NCBI GenBank assembly: GCA_963789075.1
Contig: CAWBJQ010000014.1
Location: 434,001 to 498,000, forward strand
Length of the DNA: 64,000 nucleotides
Direction: 5' to 3'
Source of the DNA: DATATJ01 sp963789075
Lineage (GTDB): Bacteria > Acidobacteriota > Vicinamibacteria > Vicinamibacterales > CAVVIG01
The notes under the pieces were generated by a model. It searched no databases. It was given only the letters and a program-made list of their open reading frames with translations, and had not been told where the DNA came from. The position numbers were made by a program, and so were the translations under genes. Position 1 is the stretch's first letter; every line of letters begins with the position of its first letter. Positions 10,884 through 20,143 of the stretch are shown in pieces.

Positions 10884-11423
10884 ATGTCTCGAATTGGTAA
10901 GAAACCGATCACGATTCCCAAAGGCGTCACCGTCAAGGTGGTCGACAACGCCGTCGAAGTGCAGGGCCCCAAGGGCAAGCTGCGCCAGACGCATCCGGCG
11001 GGCATCAATTTCGAGTTGGCCGACGGCCATCTGATCGCCAAGCGCGCGACCGACAATCCGGAGCTGGCGAAGTTCCACGGGCTGGCGCGCAGCCTGATCG
11101 CCAACGCGGTGTCGGGCGTGACCGACGGCTTCAAGCGCGAGCTCGACATCGTCGGCGTCGGCTACCGCGCAGAGCTGAAGGCCAAGCAGGTGATCTTCGC
11201 GCTCGGGTATTCGCACGCGGTGGTGTTCGACATTCCGCAGGGCATCGAGATCGCCATCGACAAGCAGACGCATATCACCGTCACGGGTGTCGACCGGCAG
11301 CTGGTCGGCCAGGTGGCCGCGAACATCCGCCGCCTGCGCAGGCCGGACCCCTACAAGCAGAAGGGCGTTCGCTACACGGGTGAAGTGCTGAAGAAGAAGG
11401 CCGGCAAGACGGGGGCGAAGTAG
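10884..11423 (+). CDS. rplF: 50S ribosomal protein L6
   Basis: L6 lies near the factor-binding site. The 179-residue product MSRIGKKPITIPKGV has the duplicated L6 fold and the C-terminal RRPDPYKQKGVRYTGEVLKKKAGKTG signature. Confidence 0.98.
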   Translation: MSRIGKKPITIPKGVTVKVVDNAVEVQGPKGKLRQTHPAGINFELADGHLIAKRATDNPELAKFHGLARSLIANAVSGVTDGFKRELDIVGVGYRAELKAKQVIFALGYSHAVVFDIPQGIEIAIDKQTHITVTGVDRQLVGQVAANIRRLRRPDPYKQKGVRYTGEVLKKKAGKTGAK

Positions 11424-11425
11424 CC

Positions 11426-11800
11426 ATGAAGATCAAGACGAAGGACGACCGGCGCGTCCGCATTCAGCTGCGGCAGCGGAAGCGGATTTCGGGGACCGGC
11501 GCGCGCCCGCGGCTCAGTGTGTTCCGCAGCGTGGCGCACATCTATGCGCAAGTGATCGACGACATGAGCGGGCAGACGCTGGTGTCGGCGTCGACGCTGG
11601 ATCCGGCGCTGAAAGGCACGTTCCCCAAGGACGTCCGCGGCGGCAACATCAAGGGCGCGGCGGCGATCGGCAAGGCGATCGCCGAGCGCTCGATCGAGAA
11701 GGGCATTACCCGCGTCGTCTTCGATCGCAGTGGATTTCTCTATCATGGGCGCATTCGCGCCGTGGCCGACGCGGCCCGTAAAGCAGGTTTGGAATTCTGA
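11426..11800 (+). CDS. rplR: 50S ribosomal protein L18
   Basis: L18 carries 5S rRNA onto the 50S subunit. The 124-residue product contains RPRLSVFRSVAHIYAQVIDD and the C-terminal FDRSGFLYHGRIRAVADAARKAGLEF. It starts two bases after the rplF stop. Confidence 0.97.
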   Translation: MKIKTKDDRRVRIQLRQRKRISGTGARPRLSVFRSVAHIYAQVIDDMSGQTLVSASTLDPALKGTFPKDVRGGNIKGAAAIGKAIAERSIEKGITRVVFDRSGFLYHGRIRAVADAARKAGLEF

Positions 11801-11830
11801 GTAGGGGCTGGCCGGCGTGCCAGCCCGGGA

Positions 11831-12355
11831 ATGCATATGCGAACACGTGAGCGAATCGACGCGAGCCAGCTCGATATCAAGGACAACGTCGTCTCCATCA
11901 ATCGCGTCACCAAGGTCGTCAAGGGCGGCAAGAACCTGAGCTTCAGCGCGCTGGTCGTCGTCGGCGACGGCCATGGCGTCGTCGGGTTCGGGGTGGGGAA
12001 GGCGAAGGAAGTGCCGTCGGCCATCAAGAAGGGGATCGAGGCGGCGAAGAAGAACCTGATTCGCGTCCCGCTCGCGGGCAACACGATTCCGCACCGGATC
12101 GTCGGCGTGTTCGGCGCGGGCAGCGTGCTGCTGAAGCCGGCGCCGGACGGCACGGGCATCATCGCCGGCGGCGCGGTGCGCGCGGTGGTCGAGGCGGCAG
12201 GCATCACGAACATCCTCACGAAGTCGCTCGGATCGGCGAACCCGCACAACGTGGTGCGGGCGACGATCACCGGCCTCGATTCGCTGAAGGATCCGGCGGT
12301 GATCGCCCGGCTGCGCGGTAAAGATCTGAGCTACGTCACGCGCGCAACGGCATAA
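11831..12355 (+). CDS. rpsE: 30S ribosomal protein S5
   Basis: S5 shapes the mRNA entry site and decoding fidelity. The 174-residue product has VVSINRVTKVVKGGKNLSFSALVVVGDG and GVGKAKEVPSAIKKGIEAAKK. A second ATG at 11837 is equally possible as the start. Confidence 0.97.
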   Translation: MHMRTRERIDASQLDIKDNVVSINRVTKVVKGGKNLSFSALVVVGDGHGVVGFGVGKAKEVPSAIKKGIEAAKKNLIRVPLAGNTIPHRIVGVFGAGSVLLKPAPDGTGIIAGGAVRAVVEAAGITNILTKSLGSANPHNVVRATITGLDSLKDPAVIARLRGKDLSYVTRATA

Positions 12356-12415
12356 TCGACGGAGAGTCCGGCTTGAGGCGGACCCGATGCGGGTTCAGCC
12401 GGAGCTGATAAATAT

Positions 12416-12622
12416 ATGGCCAATCTCAGAACGGATTCGAAGGGCACGGGCACGGTGAAGGTCACCTTGATCAAGAGCCCGATCGGCTTCAACGGCAGCC
12501 AGGGGACGGTCGTCAAGAGCATGGGCCTGCTGCGCATCCGCCACAGCGTGGAGCTGAAAGATACGCCGGCAACGCGCGGCTTGATTCACAAGGTACGCCA
12601 CCTCGTTGAGGTCACGGAATAA
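12416..12622 (+). CDS. rpmD: 50S ribosomal protein L30
   Basis: Small L30 protein, 68 residues, with the characteristic VTLIKSPIGFNGSQGTVVKSMGLLRIRHSV core. Gene order rpsE-rpmD-rplO is standard. Confidence 0.95.
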   Translation: MANLRTDSKGTGTVKVTLIKSPIGFNGSQGTVVKSMGLLRIRHSVELKDTPATRGLIHKVRHLVEVTE

Positions 12623-12624
12623 AT

Positions 12625-12695
12625 TGGTGAGTTGGTAAATTGGTAAATTGGTGAATCAATCACCAACTCACGGATTTACCAATTCACCAATTGCG
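12625..12695. repeat. TTGGTGAG/TTGGTAAA octad inverted repeat
   Basis: The rpmD–rplO gap: TTGGTGAG, TTGGTAAA (twice), TTGGTGAA, then complementary CACCAACT, TTTACCAA, TTCACCAA. The period is 8 nt. The same word is used at 22256–22335. Confidence 0.85.
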
Positions 12696-12706
12696 GGGTA
12701 ACAGTT

Positions 12707-13153
12707 ATGGGTCTCAATAATCTCCAGCCGCCGAAGGGCGCCAAGCACGGGAAGAAGCGGGTCGGCCGCGGCCAGGGATCGGGCAACGGCAAGACCGCGG
12801 GCCGCGGACACAAAGGCGCGCAGTCGCGATCGGGCTACAGCTTCAAGCGCGGCTTCGAAGGCGGCCAGATGCCGCTGCATCGCCGCGTGCCCAAGCGCGG
12901 CTTCCACAATCCGTTTCGCGTCGAGTACGAGGTGATCAACCTCGACACGCTCGCCGAGCGGTTCGATGCCGGCACGGTCGTCACGATCGATCTGCTCGTC
13001 GAGCGCAGGCTCGCCAGCGGCGGCAAGAAGCTGCTGAAGGTGCTGGGCCGCGGCGAGATCGGCAAGGCGTTGACCGTGCGCGCGCACAAGTTCAGCGGCA
13101 AGGCGGCGGAGAAGATCGCGGCGGCGGGAGGCACAGTAGAGGCCATCGGGTAA
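12707..13153 (+). CDS. rplO: 50S ribosomal protein L15
   Basis: L15 is a late 50S assembly protein. The 148-residue product MGLNNLQPPKGAKHGKKRVGRGQGSGNGKTAGRGHKG has the glycine/lysine-rich N-terminus and the RRVPKRGFHNPFRVEY motif of the family. Confidence 0.97.
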   Translation: MGLNNLQPPKGAKHGKKRVGRGQGSGNGKTAGRGHKGAQSRSGYSFKRGFEGGQMPLHRRVPKRGFHNPFRVEYEVINLDTLAERFDAGTVVTIDLLVERRLASGGKKLLKVLGRGEIGKALTVRAHKFSGKAAEKIAAAGGTVEAIG

Positions 13154-13155
13154 TT

Positions 13156-14538
<1,383 letters not shown>

Positions 14539-14539
14539 A

Positions 14540-14612
14540 CAAGTGTGAAGTCTCGAGTCTGGAGTCTCGAGTCTGTCGTGTAAACTTCACGTTTCAGACT
14601 TCAAACTTGAGC
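14540..14612. repeat. GTCTCGA heptad inverted repeat
   Basis: The secY–adk gap: GTCTCGA/GTCTGGA 7-nt units followed by AGACTTCAAACTTGAG-type units. Hairpin-forming stutter. Confidence 0.75.
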
Positions 14613-14614
14613 CT

Positions 14615-15373
14615 ATGGCACTGAATCTGATCATGCTCGGGCCGCCGGGGGCCGGGAAGGGGACCCAGGCCGAGCGGCTGGCGCGCACCCGCGGGATCCC
14701 GAAGATCTCGACGGGCGACATCCTCCGGGAAGCGGTCCACGCCGGCACCGAGACGGGCCGGCATGCGAAGGCGACGATGGATCGCGGCGAACTGGTCAGC
14801 GACGACGTGATGATCGCGATCGTGACCGAGCGCCTGCAGCGTCCGGATGCCCTCGGCGGATTCGTGTTGGACGGGTTTCCGCGCACGGTGGCGCAGGCAA
14901 CCGCGCTCGACGAAATGATGAGCGGCCGCGATGCGATTATCGTCGTCGACATCGTGGTGCCGGACGCCGAACTGGTGCGGCGGCTTGCGTCGCGGATGAT
15001 CTGCAACGATTGCGGCGCCGATGCGGGTGGGCAGGCCAAGGAAGCCAGCGCGGAGGCCGACAAGGTCGTGATGCCAGGCGCCGTCGGCAACAAATCGCCG
15101 GAAACGGCGGTGGCCGTGCAGGCGCAGACCGAGCCGCTGCGCTGCCGGCGATGCGGTGGACGGATTGTGCAGCGGACCGACGACAACGTGGACGTCGTGC
15201 GCGAGCGGTTGAAGGTCTATCATCGGCAGACGGCGCCGCTGGTCGAGTACTACCGCGCGCGGCCGACGTTCCGGTCGATTGACGGCGTGCAGTCGATGGA
15301 GCGCGTGGCCGAGGATCTCGCCGCCGCCATCGAAGCGGCCGGCAGCGGGGCCGCATTGGGAGGACGACGGTGA
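14615..15373 (+). CDS. adk: Adenylate kinase with enlarged zinc-type LID
   Basis: Adk interconverts ATP + AMP and 2 ADP in the cytosol. The product has 252 residues, with P-loop GPPGAGKGTQ (9–18), the GFVLDGFPRTVAQA motif (82–95) and DDNVDVVRERL. The LID has two CxxC pairs, C130/C133 (CNDC) and C177/C180 (CRRC), but they are separated by 43 residues instead of about 16 in Bacillus-type enzymes. The extra Ala/Glu/Val-rich stretch is unusual. It overlaps map (GTGA). Confidence 0.96.
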   Translation: MALNLIMLGPPGAGKGTQAERLARTRGIPKISTGDILREAVHAGTETGRHAKATMDRGELVSDDVMIAIVTERLQRPDALGGFVLDGFPRTVAQATALDEMMSGRDAIIVVDIVVPDAELVRRLASRMICNDCGADAGGQAKEASAEADKVVMPGAVGNKSPETAVAVQAQTEPLRCRRCGGRIVQRTDDNVDVVRERLKVYHRQTAPLVEYYRARPTFRSIDGVQSMERVAEDLAAAIEAAGSGAALGGRR

Positions 15374-16143
15374 TTGTCTGCCGGTCGGCGTCGGAACTGG
15401 AGCGGATGCGCGAAGCCGGCCGGCTGGTGGGCGAAGTGTTGACCGAGCTGACGGGCATGGTGGCGCCCGGCGTCACGACGGCGGATCTCGACGCGGCGGC
15501 GGAGAAGCGGATCCTGGCGGCCGGCGCGGTGCCGGCGTTCAAGGGTTATCACGGATATCCGGCGACGATTTGCGCGTCGGTCAACGAGGAAGTGATTCAC
15601 GGCATTCCTTCGGGGCGGCGGATCCTGAAGGCGGGCGACATCCTCTCGATCGACGTGGGCGCGGCGCTCGACGGGTACTTCGGCGACAGCGCGGTGACGC
15701 TGCCGGTGGGCCGGGTGACAGAAGACGCCGCGACGCTGCTCCGCGCGACGGAGGAATCGCTCTACAAGGCGATCGAGTGCGTGCGGCCCGGCGCGCGGAT
15801 TTCGGACATCGGCCACGCCGTGCAGCAGCACGTCGAGGCGTTCGGATTCTCGGTCGTGCGCGAGTTCGTAGGGCACGGGATCGGCGAGAAGATGCACGAG
15901 GAGCCGCAGGTGCCCAACTACGGCGACCCGGGGCGCGGCCCGCGGCTCGCGGAAGGCATGGTGCTCGCCATCGAGCCGATGGTGAACGCCGGCAAGGCGG
16001 CGGTGAAAGTGCTGGCGGACGGTTGGACGGCGGTAACCCGCGACGGCAGCCTGTCGGCGCACTTCGAGCACACGGTGGCGGTGACGGCGGGGGATCCGTG
16101 GATTCTGACGGCGCGGGCGGTGCCGGTGGCAGCCCGGAAGTAA
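15370..16143 (+). CDS. map: Type I methionine aminopeptidase
   Basis: Removes initiator methionine from nascent proteins. The 257-residue product carries the five metal ligands of the pita-bread fold: D in LSIDVG, D in FGDSA, H in EFVGHGIG, E in LAIEPM and E in HFEHT. GTG start overlapping the adk stop. The last ~46 bases overlap the probable infA start. Confidence 0.97.
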   Translation: MIVCRSASELERMREAGRLVGEVLTELTGMVAPGVTTADLDAAAEKRILAAGAVPAFKGYHGYPATICASVNEEVIHGIPSGRRILKAGDILSIDVGAALDGYFGDSAVTLPVGRVTEDAATLLRATEESLYKAIECVRPGARISDIGHAVQQHVEAFGFSVVREFVGHGIGEKMHEEPQVPNYGDPGRGPRLAEGMVLAIEPMVNAGKAAVKVLADGWTAVTRDGSLSAHFEHTVAVTAGDPWILTARAVPVAARK

Positions 16144-16331
16144 CGGGCACGGTCACCGAGACGCTGCCGCACGCCATGTATCGGGTGCGGCTGGATGGTG
16201 GACCACAGGTCCTGACGCATCTGACGGGCCGGATCGATCGCAATTTCATCCGGATCCTGGTCGGCGATCGGGTGCGCGTGGCGCTCTCGCCGGTGGATCT
16301 GGGACGTGGACGGATTGTGGAAAAGCTGTAG
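16098..16331 (+). CDS. infA: Translation initiation factor IF-1, start inside map
   Basis: IF-1 binds the 30S A site during initiation. The S1-like OB fold reads GTVTETLPHAMYRVRLDGG…LTGRIDRNFIRILVGDRVRVALSPVDLGRGRIVEKL. There is no ATG after the map stop. The nearest in-frame start is GTG at 16098, behind a GGGGG stretch (16089–16093), giving 77 residues with a Gly/Ala-rich N-terminus in place of the usual MAKEDVIEVE. The family assignment is secure; the start is inferred. Confidence 0.88.
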   Translation: MDSDGAGGAGGSPEVTGTVTETLPHAMYRVRLDGGPQVLTHLTGRIDRNFIRILVGDRVRVALSPVDLGRGRIVEKL

Positions 16332-16381
16332 CGCGCAGGGCGACGAGAACACGCTGTCGCGCGAAGGCGAGCGGGGGCAAC

Positions 16382-16495
16382 ATGAAAGTCAGAGCGTCGG
16401 TGAAACGGATTTGTGACAAGTGCAAGATCGTCAGGCGCCGCGGCGTGGTGCGGGTGATCTGCTCGAACCAGAAGCACAAACAGCGGCAAGGATAG
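16382..16495 (+). CDS. rpmJ: 50S ribosomal protein L36, zinc form
   Basis: The smallest ribosomal protein, 37 residues: MKVRASVKRICDKCKIVRRR…, with zinc ligands C11, C14, C27 and H32. Between infA and rpsM, the normal place. Confidence 0.96.
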   Translation: MKVRASVKRICDKCKIVRRRGVVRVICSNQKHKQRQG

Positions 16496-16514
16496 ATTTC
16501 AGAGGTCAGCTCTT

Positions 16515-16889
16515 ATGGCACGAATCGCAGGCGTCGATCTTCCGCGGACCAAGCGCGTCGAGATCGGACTCACGTACATTTACGGCATCGGGCGTGTGCG
16601 CTCGAACAGCATCCTGAAGACGGCCGGCGTCAGTCCCGACATCCGCATCAAGGACCTCTCGGAAGACGATGTGCGGAAGATCAGCAAGGTGCTCGAGGAC
16701 CAGGGCGGCGTGGAAGGCGATCTCCGCAAGGAGATCTCGATGAACATCAAGCGGTTGATGGAAATCGGCTGCTACCGCGGGATGCGCCACCGGCGCAACC
16801 TGCCCGTGCACGGCCAGCGCACGCGCACCAACGCGCGGACGCGCAAGGGCCCGCGCAAGGGCGCGATTGCCAAGAAGAAGACGGTGTAG
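16515..16889 (+). CDS. rpsM: 30S ribosomal protein S13
   Basis: S13 bridges to the 50S subunit and touches P-site tRNA. The 124-residue product MARIAGVDLPRTKRVEIGLTYIYGIG has the H2TH region and the basic tail RTNARTRKGPRKGAIAKKK. Family-typical. Confidence 0.98.
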   Translation: MARIAGVDLPRTKRVEIGLTYIYGIGRVRSNSILKTAGVSPDIRIKDLSEDDVRKISKVLEDQGGVEGDLRKEISMNIKRLMEIGCYRGMRHRRNLPVHGQRTRTNARTRKGPRKGAIAKKKTV

Positions 16890-16932
16890 CGTGCCAGGGC
16901 GGATGGCAGATTTCAGACGGCAGATGTGAGCT

Positions 16933-17382
16933 ATGGCTAAAGAACAAGCAGTCGACGCCTCGGCGGTCCCCGACAAGAAAGAAGGGGCGGCCGGCAAGCG
17001 CAAGAAGACCTTCAAGAAGCGCGGCGAGAAGCGCGTCGTCCACCACGGGCTGGCGCACATCCACGCGTCGTTCAACAACACCACCGTGACGATCACCGAC
17101 ACCGACGGCAACGTCGTGGCCTGGTCGAGCGCCGGCGGGATCGGCTTCAAGGGATCGCGCAAGGGGACGCCGTTTGCGGCGACCCAGGCGGCGCTGAATG
17201 CGGGCAACGCGGCGAAGACCGTCGGCATGCGATCGCTCGACGTGCGCGTCAAGGGGCCGGGATCCGGCCGTGAGTCGGCGATCCGCGCGCTGCAGACGGT
17301 GGGCATCGAAGTGAAATCGATCCGCGACGTGACGCCGATCCCGCACAACGGGTGCCGGCCGCCCAAGCGTCGGCGTGTCTGA
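16933..17382 (+). CDS. rpsK: 30S ribosomal protein S11
   Basis: S11 is in the 30S platform near the mRNA exit. The 149-residue product has an extra ~30-residue Lys/Ala-rich N-terminus before VVHHGLAHIHASFNNTTVTITD and ends in IRDVTPIPHNGCRPPKRRRV, the family signature. Confidence 0.98.
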   Translation: MAKEQAVDASAVPDKKEGAAGKRKKTFKKRGEKRVVHHGLAHIHASFNNTTVTITDTDGNVVAWSSAGGIGFKGSRKGTPFAATQAALNAGNAAKTVGMRSLDVRVKGPGSGRESAIRALQTVGIEVKSIRDVTPIPHNGCRPPKRRRV

Positions 17383-17384
17383 GA

Positions 17385-17495
17385 CGATGACGATGACAAT
17401 GAATCGGGTAATCGGGTGATCGGGTACGTGGGTAATCGAGTGAAAGCACCCACCAATTACCAGATGACCCACTTACCAAATCACCAAATTCGAAA
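17385..17495. repeat. ATCGGGTA octad inverted repeat
   Basis: The rpsK–rpsD gap: GACGAT-type hexamers, then ATCGGGTA/ATCGGGTG 8-nt units, then ACCAATTACC/ACCCACTTACC units as an approximate complementary arm. Confidence 0.75.
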
Positions 17496-17504
17496 GGTTA
17501 TTTG

Positions 17505-18134
17505 ATGGCTCGTTATATTGGACCGGTCTGCCGGCTCTGCCGCCGTGAAGGAATGAAGCTGTTCCTCAAGGGCGAGCGCTGCTACACGGAGAAATGCGCC
17601 ATCGAGAAGCGCAATTTCCCGCCGGGACAGCACGGCAAGACGCGGAAGGCGAAGATTGCGGGCTACGGCCTGCAGCTCCGCGAGAAACAGAAAGTGAAGC
17701 GCACCTATGGCGTGCTCGAGGATCAGTTCCGCGGCTACTTCGAGGAAGCGGAGCGCTCGCGCGGGATCACGGGCGTCACGTTGCTGCAGCTGCTCGAGCG
17801 GCGCCTGGACAACGTGATCTACCGGCTCGGCCTCTCGACCTCGCGTCCACAGGCGCGGCAGCTCGTTCGCCATGGACATTTCCTGGTGAACGGCAAGAAG
17901 GTCGACATCCCGTCGTTCTCCGTCAAGCAGGGCGACGTGATCACGGTGCTCGGCCGGACGCAGAAGAACCCGACGATCGAGCACGCGATCGAAGAAGTGA
18001 AGGGCCGCGGCATCCCGGAATGGCTCACCTTCGATCCCAACTCGATCACCGGCCGGATCATGTCGATCCCGACGCGCGAGCAGATCAACCTGCCCGTGCA
18101 GGAACAGCTGATCGTCGAGCTCTACTCGAAATAG
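17505..18134 (+). CDS. rpsD: 30S ribosomal protein S4, zinc form
   Basis: S4 nucleates 30S assembly and lines the mRNA entry tunnel. The ATG at 17505 gives MARYIGPVCRLCRREG; an in-frame TTG three bases earlier is ignored. The 209-residue product has four N-terminal cysteines (C9, C12, C26, C31) as in zinc-binding S4, and the S4 RNA-binding domain RRLDNVIYRLGLSTSRPQARQLVRHGH. Confidence 0.98.
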   Translation: MARYIGPVCRLCRREGMKLFLKGERCYTEKCAIEKRNFPPGQHGKTRKAKIAGYGLQLREKQKVKRTYGVLEDQFRGYFEEAERSRGITGVTLLQLLERRLDNVIYRLGLSTSRPQARQLVRHGHFLVNGKKVDIPSFSVKQGDVITVLGRTQKNPTIEHAIEEVKGRGIPEWLTFDPNSITGRIMSIPTREQINLPVQEQLIVELYSK

Positions 18135-18249
18135 CGCGCTGAGTCGCACCCGTCGGCCCGCAGCCTTACACAGACCTGCGGCGGGAGGCCGGCGGTTACT
18201 TGCAGGTCTGGAGGCCCGTCTGCGGGCCCGTAAGCGAAAGGACAGCACA

Positions 18250-19236
18250 ATGCTTTGGAAAGGTTTTCAGCGACCCAAGCGGCTCGAGATCGAACGCGAG
18301 ACGCTCACCGATCGGTTCGGCCGATTCTACGCGCAGCCGTTCGAGCGCGGCTTCGGCACGACGGTCGGCAACGCGCTGCGGCGCGTCCTGCTCTCTTCGA
18401 TTGAGGGAGCGGCGATCACAGCCGTCAAGATCGACGGCGTCCTGCACGAGTTCTCGCCGATTCCCGGCGTGGTCGAGGACGCGACCGACATCATCCTGAA
18501 CCTGAAGCAGATTCCCCTGAAGCTGCACACCGACGCCACCAAGACGCTGACGATCCGCGTCGAGAAGGCAGGCGAAGTGCGGGCGCGCGACATTCAGACC
18601 GACGGCGACGTCGAGATCCTCGAGCCCGACGCGCACATCGCGACGGTCTCCGAGGGCGGCAAGCTCCATATGGAGATGCGCATGAAGCGCGGCCGCGGCT
18701 ACGTGTCGGCCGACAAGAACTTCGACGAGGATCTGGGCATCGGCTGGATTCCGATCGACTCGGTCCACTCGCCGGTCAAGAAGGTCAACTACCTCGTCGA
18801 GGCGGCGCGCCTCGGGCAGACGACCGACTACGACAAGCTCACGGTGGATGTCTGGACGAACGGATCGATCAACCCGCGCGACGCCGTGTCGCTGGCGGCC
18901 AAGCTCGTACGCGATCACCTGAACATCTTCATCAACCTGGAAGAGGGCGCCGAGCAGCTCGGCGAAGCGTCGGCCGAACAGCCGCGCAGCGGTGTCAGCA
19001 ACGAAAATCTCGACAAGAGCGTTGAAGAGCTCGAGCTCTCGGTGCGGTCGTACAACTGTCTCAAGAACGCGAATATCCGCACGATTCGAGAGCTTGTCGC
19101 GAAAACCGAGCCCGAGATGCTCAAGACGAAGAATTTCGGGCGTAAGAGCCTGAACGAGATCAAAGAAATCCTGCACACGATGGGCCTCGGTCTCGGCATG
19201 CGCGTCGATCAGCCGGCGGCCGCGTCGCAGGAATGA
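18250..19236 (+). CDS. rpoA: RNA polymerase alpha subunit
   Basis: The 328-residue product has the dimerising N-terminal domain (FERGFGTTVGNALRRVLLSS, residues ~30–50) and, after a linker, a C-terminal domain (~250–320) with VEELELSVRSYNCLKNANIRTI and FGRKSLNEIKEIL for UP-element and activator contact. Canonical position between rpsD and rplQ. Confidence 0.98.
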   Translation: MLWKGFQRPKRLEIERETLTDRFGRFYAQPFERGFGTTVGNALRRVLLSSIEGAAITAVKIDGVLHEFSPIPGVVEDATDIILNLKQIPLKLHTDATKTLTIRVEKAGEVRARDIQTDGDVEILEPDAHIATVSEGGKLHMEMRMKRGRGYVSADKNFDEDLGIGWIPIDSVHSPVKKVNYLVEAARLGQTTDYDKLTVDVWTNGSINPRDAVSLAAKLVRDHLNIFINLEEGAEQLGEASAEQPRSGVSNENLDKSVEELELSVRSYNCLKNANIRTIRELVAKTEPEMLKTKNFGRKSLNEIKEILHTMGLGLGMRVDQPAAASQE

Positions 19237-19318
19237 GAACCGGGATTCGTGATTCGGGACTTGGGATTCGCCTGACGGCGGGGGCCTTCGAATCCCGAAT
19301 CCCCAATCCCGAATCCCG
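19237..19318. repeat. GGGATTC heptad inverted repeat
   Basis: The rpoA–rplQ gap: GGGATTCGTGATTCGGGACTTGGGATT-like units, a short GC spacer, then AATCCCG units. Mirror-image hairpin as at 3071–3144. Confidence 0.85.
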
Positions 19319-19333
19319 ACAGGATACACACCA

Positions 19334-19924
19334 ATGAGACACCGAGTAGCACACCGCAAGCTGGGACGCGTCACTGAGCATCGCATCTCGATGCTGCGCA
19401 ATCAGGCAACCGCCCTGCTGCGCCACGAGCATCTGACGACGACGGTGCCGCGCGCCAAGGAGCTGCGTCCGTACGTCGAACGGCTGATCACGATCGCCAA
19501 GCGCGGTGTGGCCAGTGGCAGCGCGAACGCGAAGGAGCTGAACGCACGCCGGCTCGTCATGCGCGACGTGCAGGACCGGGCGATCGTCACGAAGTTGTTC
19601 GACACCATCGCGCCCCGGTTCGCCGAGCGTGCGGGCGGCTACACGCGCCTGCTTCGCCTCGGTTACCGAAAGGGCGACAGCGCGGAGATCGCTCAGGTCG
19701 AGCTCGTCGGCAGTGAGTTCGATCCGCGCGCGCGAGCGGAGAGCGACGCCAAGGCTGAGCCCGGCAAGCCGAAGACGCAAGGCGTGGGCGGGCGGCTCCG
19801 CGCGGCGGCCGAGCGCCTGCGCGGCACCAAGAAGGGCGACGAAGACAACAAGAAGGTGAAGGCCAAGCCGTCGAAGGGCGTCTCCCGGAAATCGACGACG
19901 CCGAGGAAAGCCGGGGGAAGTTAA
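19334..19924 (+). CDS. rplQ: 50S ribosomal protein L17 with long basic tail
   Basis: L17 lies beside the exit tunnel. The N-terminal ~120 residues are canonical (MRHRVAHRKLGR, HRISMLRNQATALLRHEHLTTT, GGYTRLLRLGYRKGDSAEIA). The protein totals 196 residues because of a ~70-residue Lys/Ala/Ser-rich, probably disordered tail. Last gene of the cluster, followed by a terminator. Confidence 0.97.
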   Translation: MRHRVAHRKLGRVTEHRISMLRNQATALLRHEHLTTTVPRAKELRPYVERLITIAKRGVASGSANAKELNARRLVMRDVQDRAIVTKLFDTIAPRFAERAGGYTRLLRLGYRKGDSAEIAQVELVGSEFDPRARAESDAKAEPGKPKTQGVGGRLRAAAERLRGTKKGDEDNKKVKAKPSKGVSRKSTTPRKAGGS

Positions 19925-19931
19925 GAAGCCG

Positions 19932-19971
19932 AAATTTCAGATTTCAGATTTCAGATTTCAGATTTCAGATT
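19932..19971. repeat. TTTCAGA perfect heptad tandem
   Basis: About five nearly perfect 7-nt TTTCAGA units lie between the rplQ stop and the terminator stem. The reverse-complement arm (AATCTGAAAT units) appears at 20117–20148, beyond the terminator. Confidence 0.85.
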
Positions 19972-20007
19972 GGCCCCGGCGGTGGACGACACCGGCCGGG
20001 GCTTTTT
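19972..20007 (+). terminator. Rho-independent terminator of the ribosomal cluster
   Basis: A GC-rich stem (GGCCCCGGC…/…GGCCGGGGC with a small bulge, loop around GGACGAC) is followed by TTTTT. It directly ends the rpsJ-to-rplQ transcription unit. The rest of the gap to 20143 has no gene, only repeat sequence at 20117–20148. Confidence 0.85.
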
Positions 20008-20143
20008 GTATTGTCCGCCACGGAGTTCCGCCTCTCGACGGCGCCTTACCGCGCACCGCAGGCTATGTCGCGATCAGCGTCGTTCGCAGCGCGGCGATCG
20101 GCGCCCGCTCCAATCTTCAATCTGAAATCCTCAATCTGAAATC

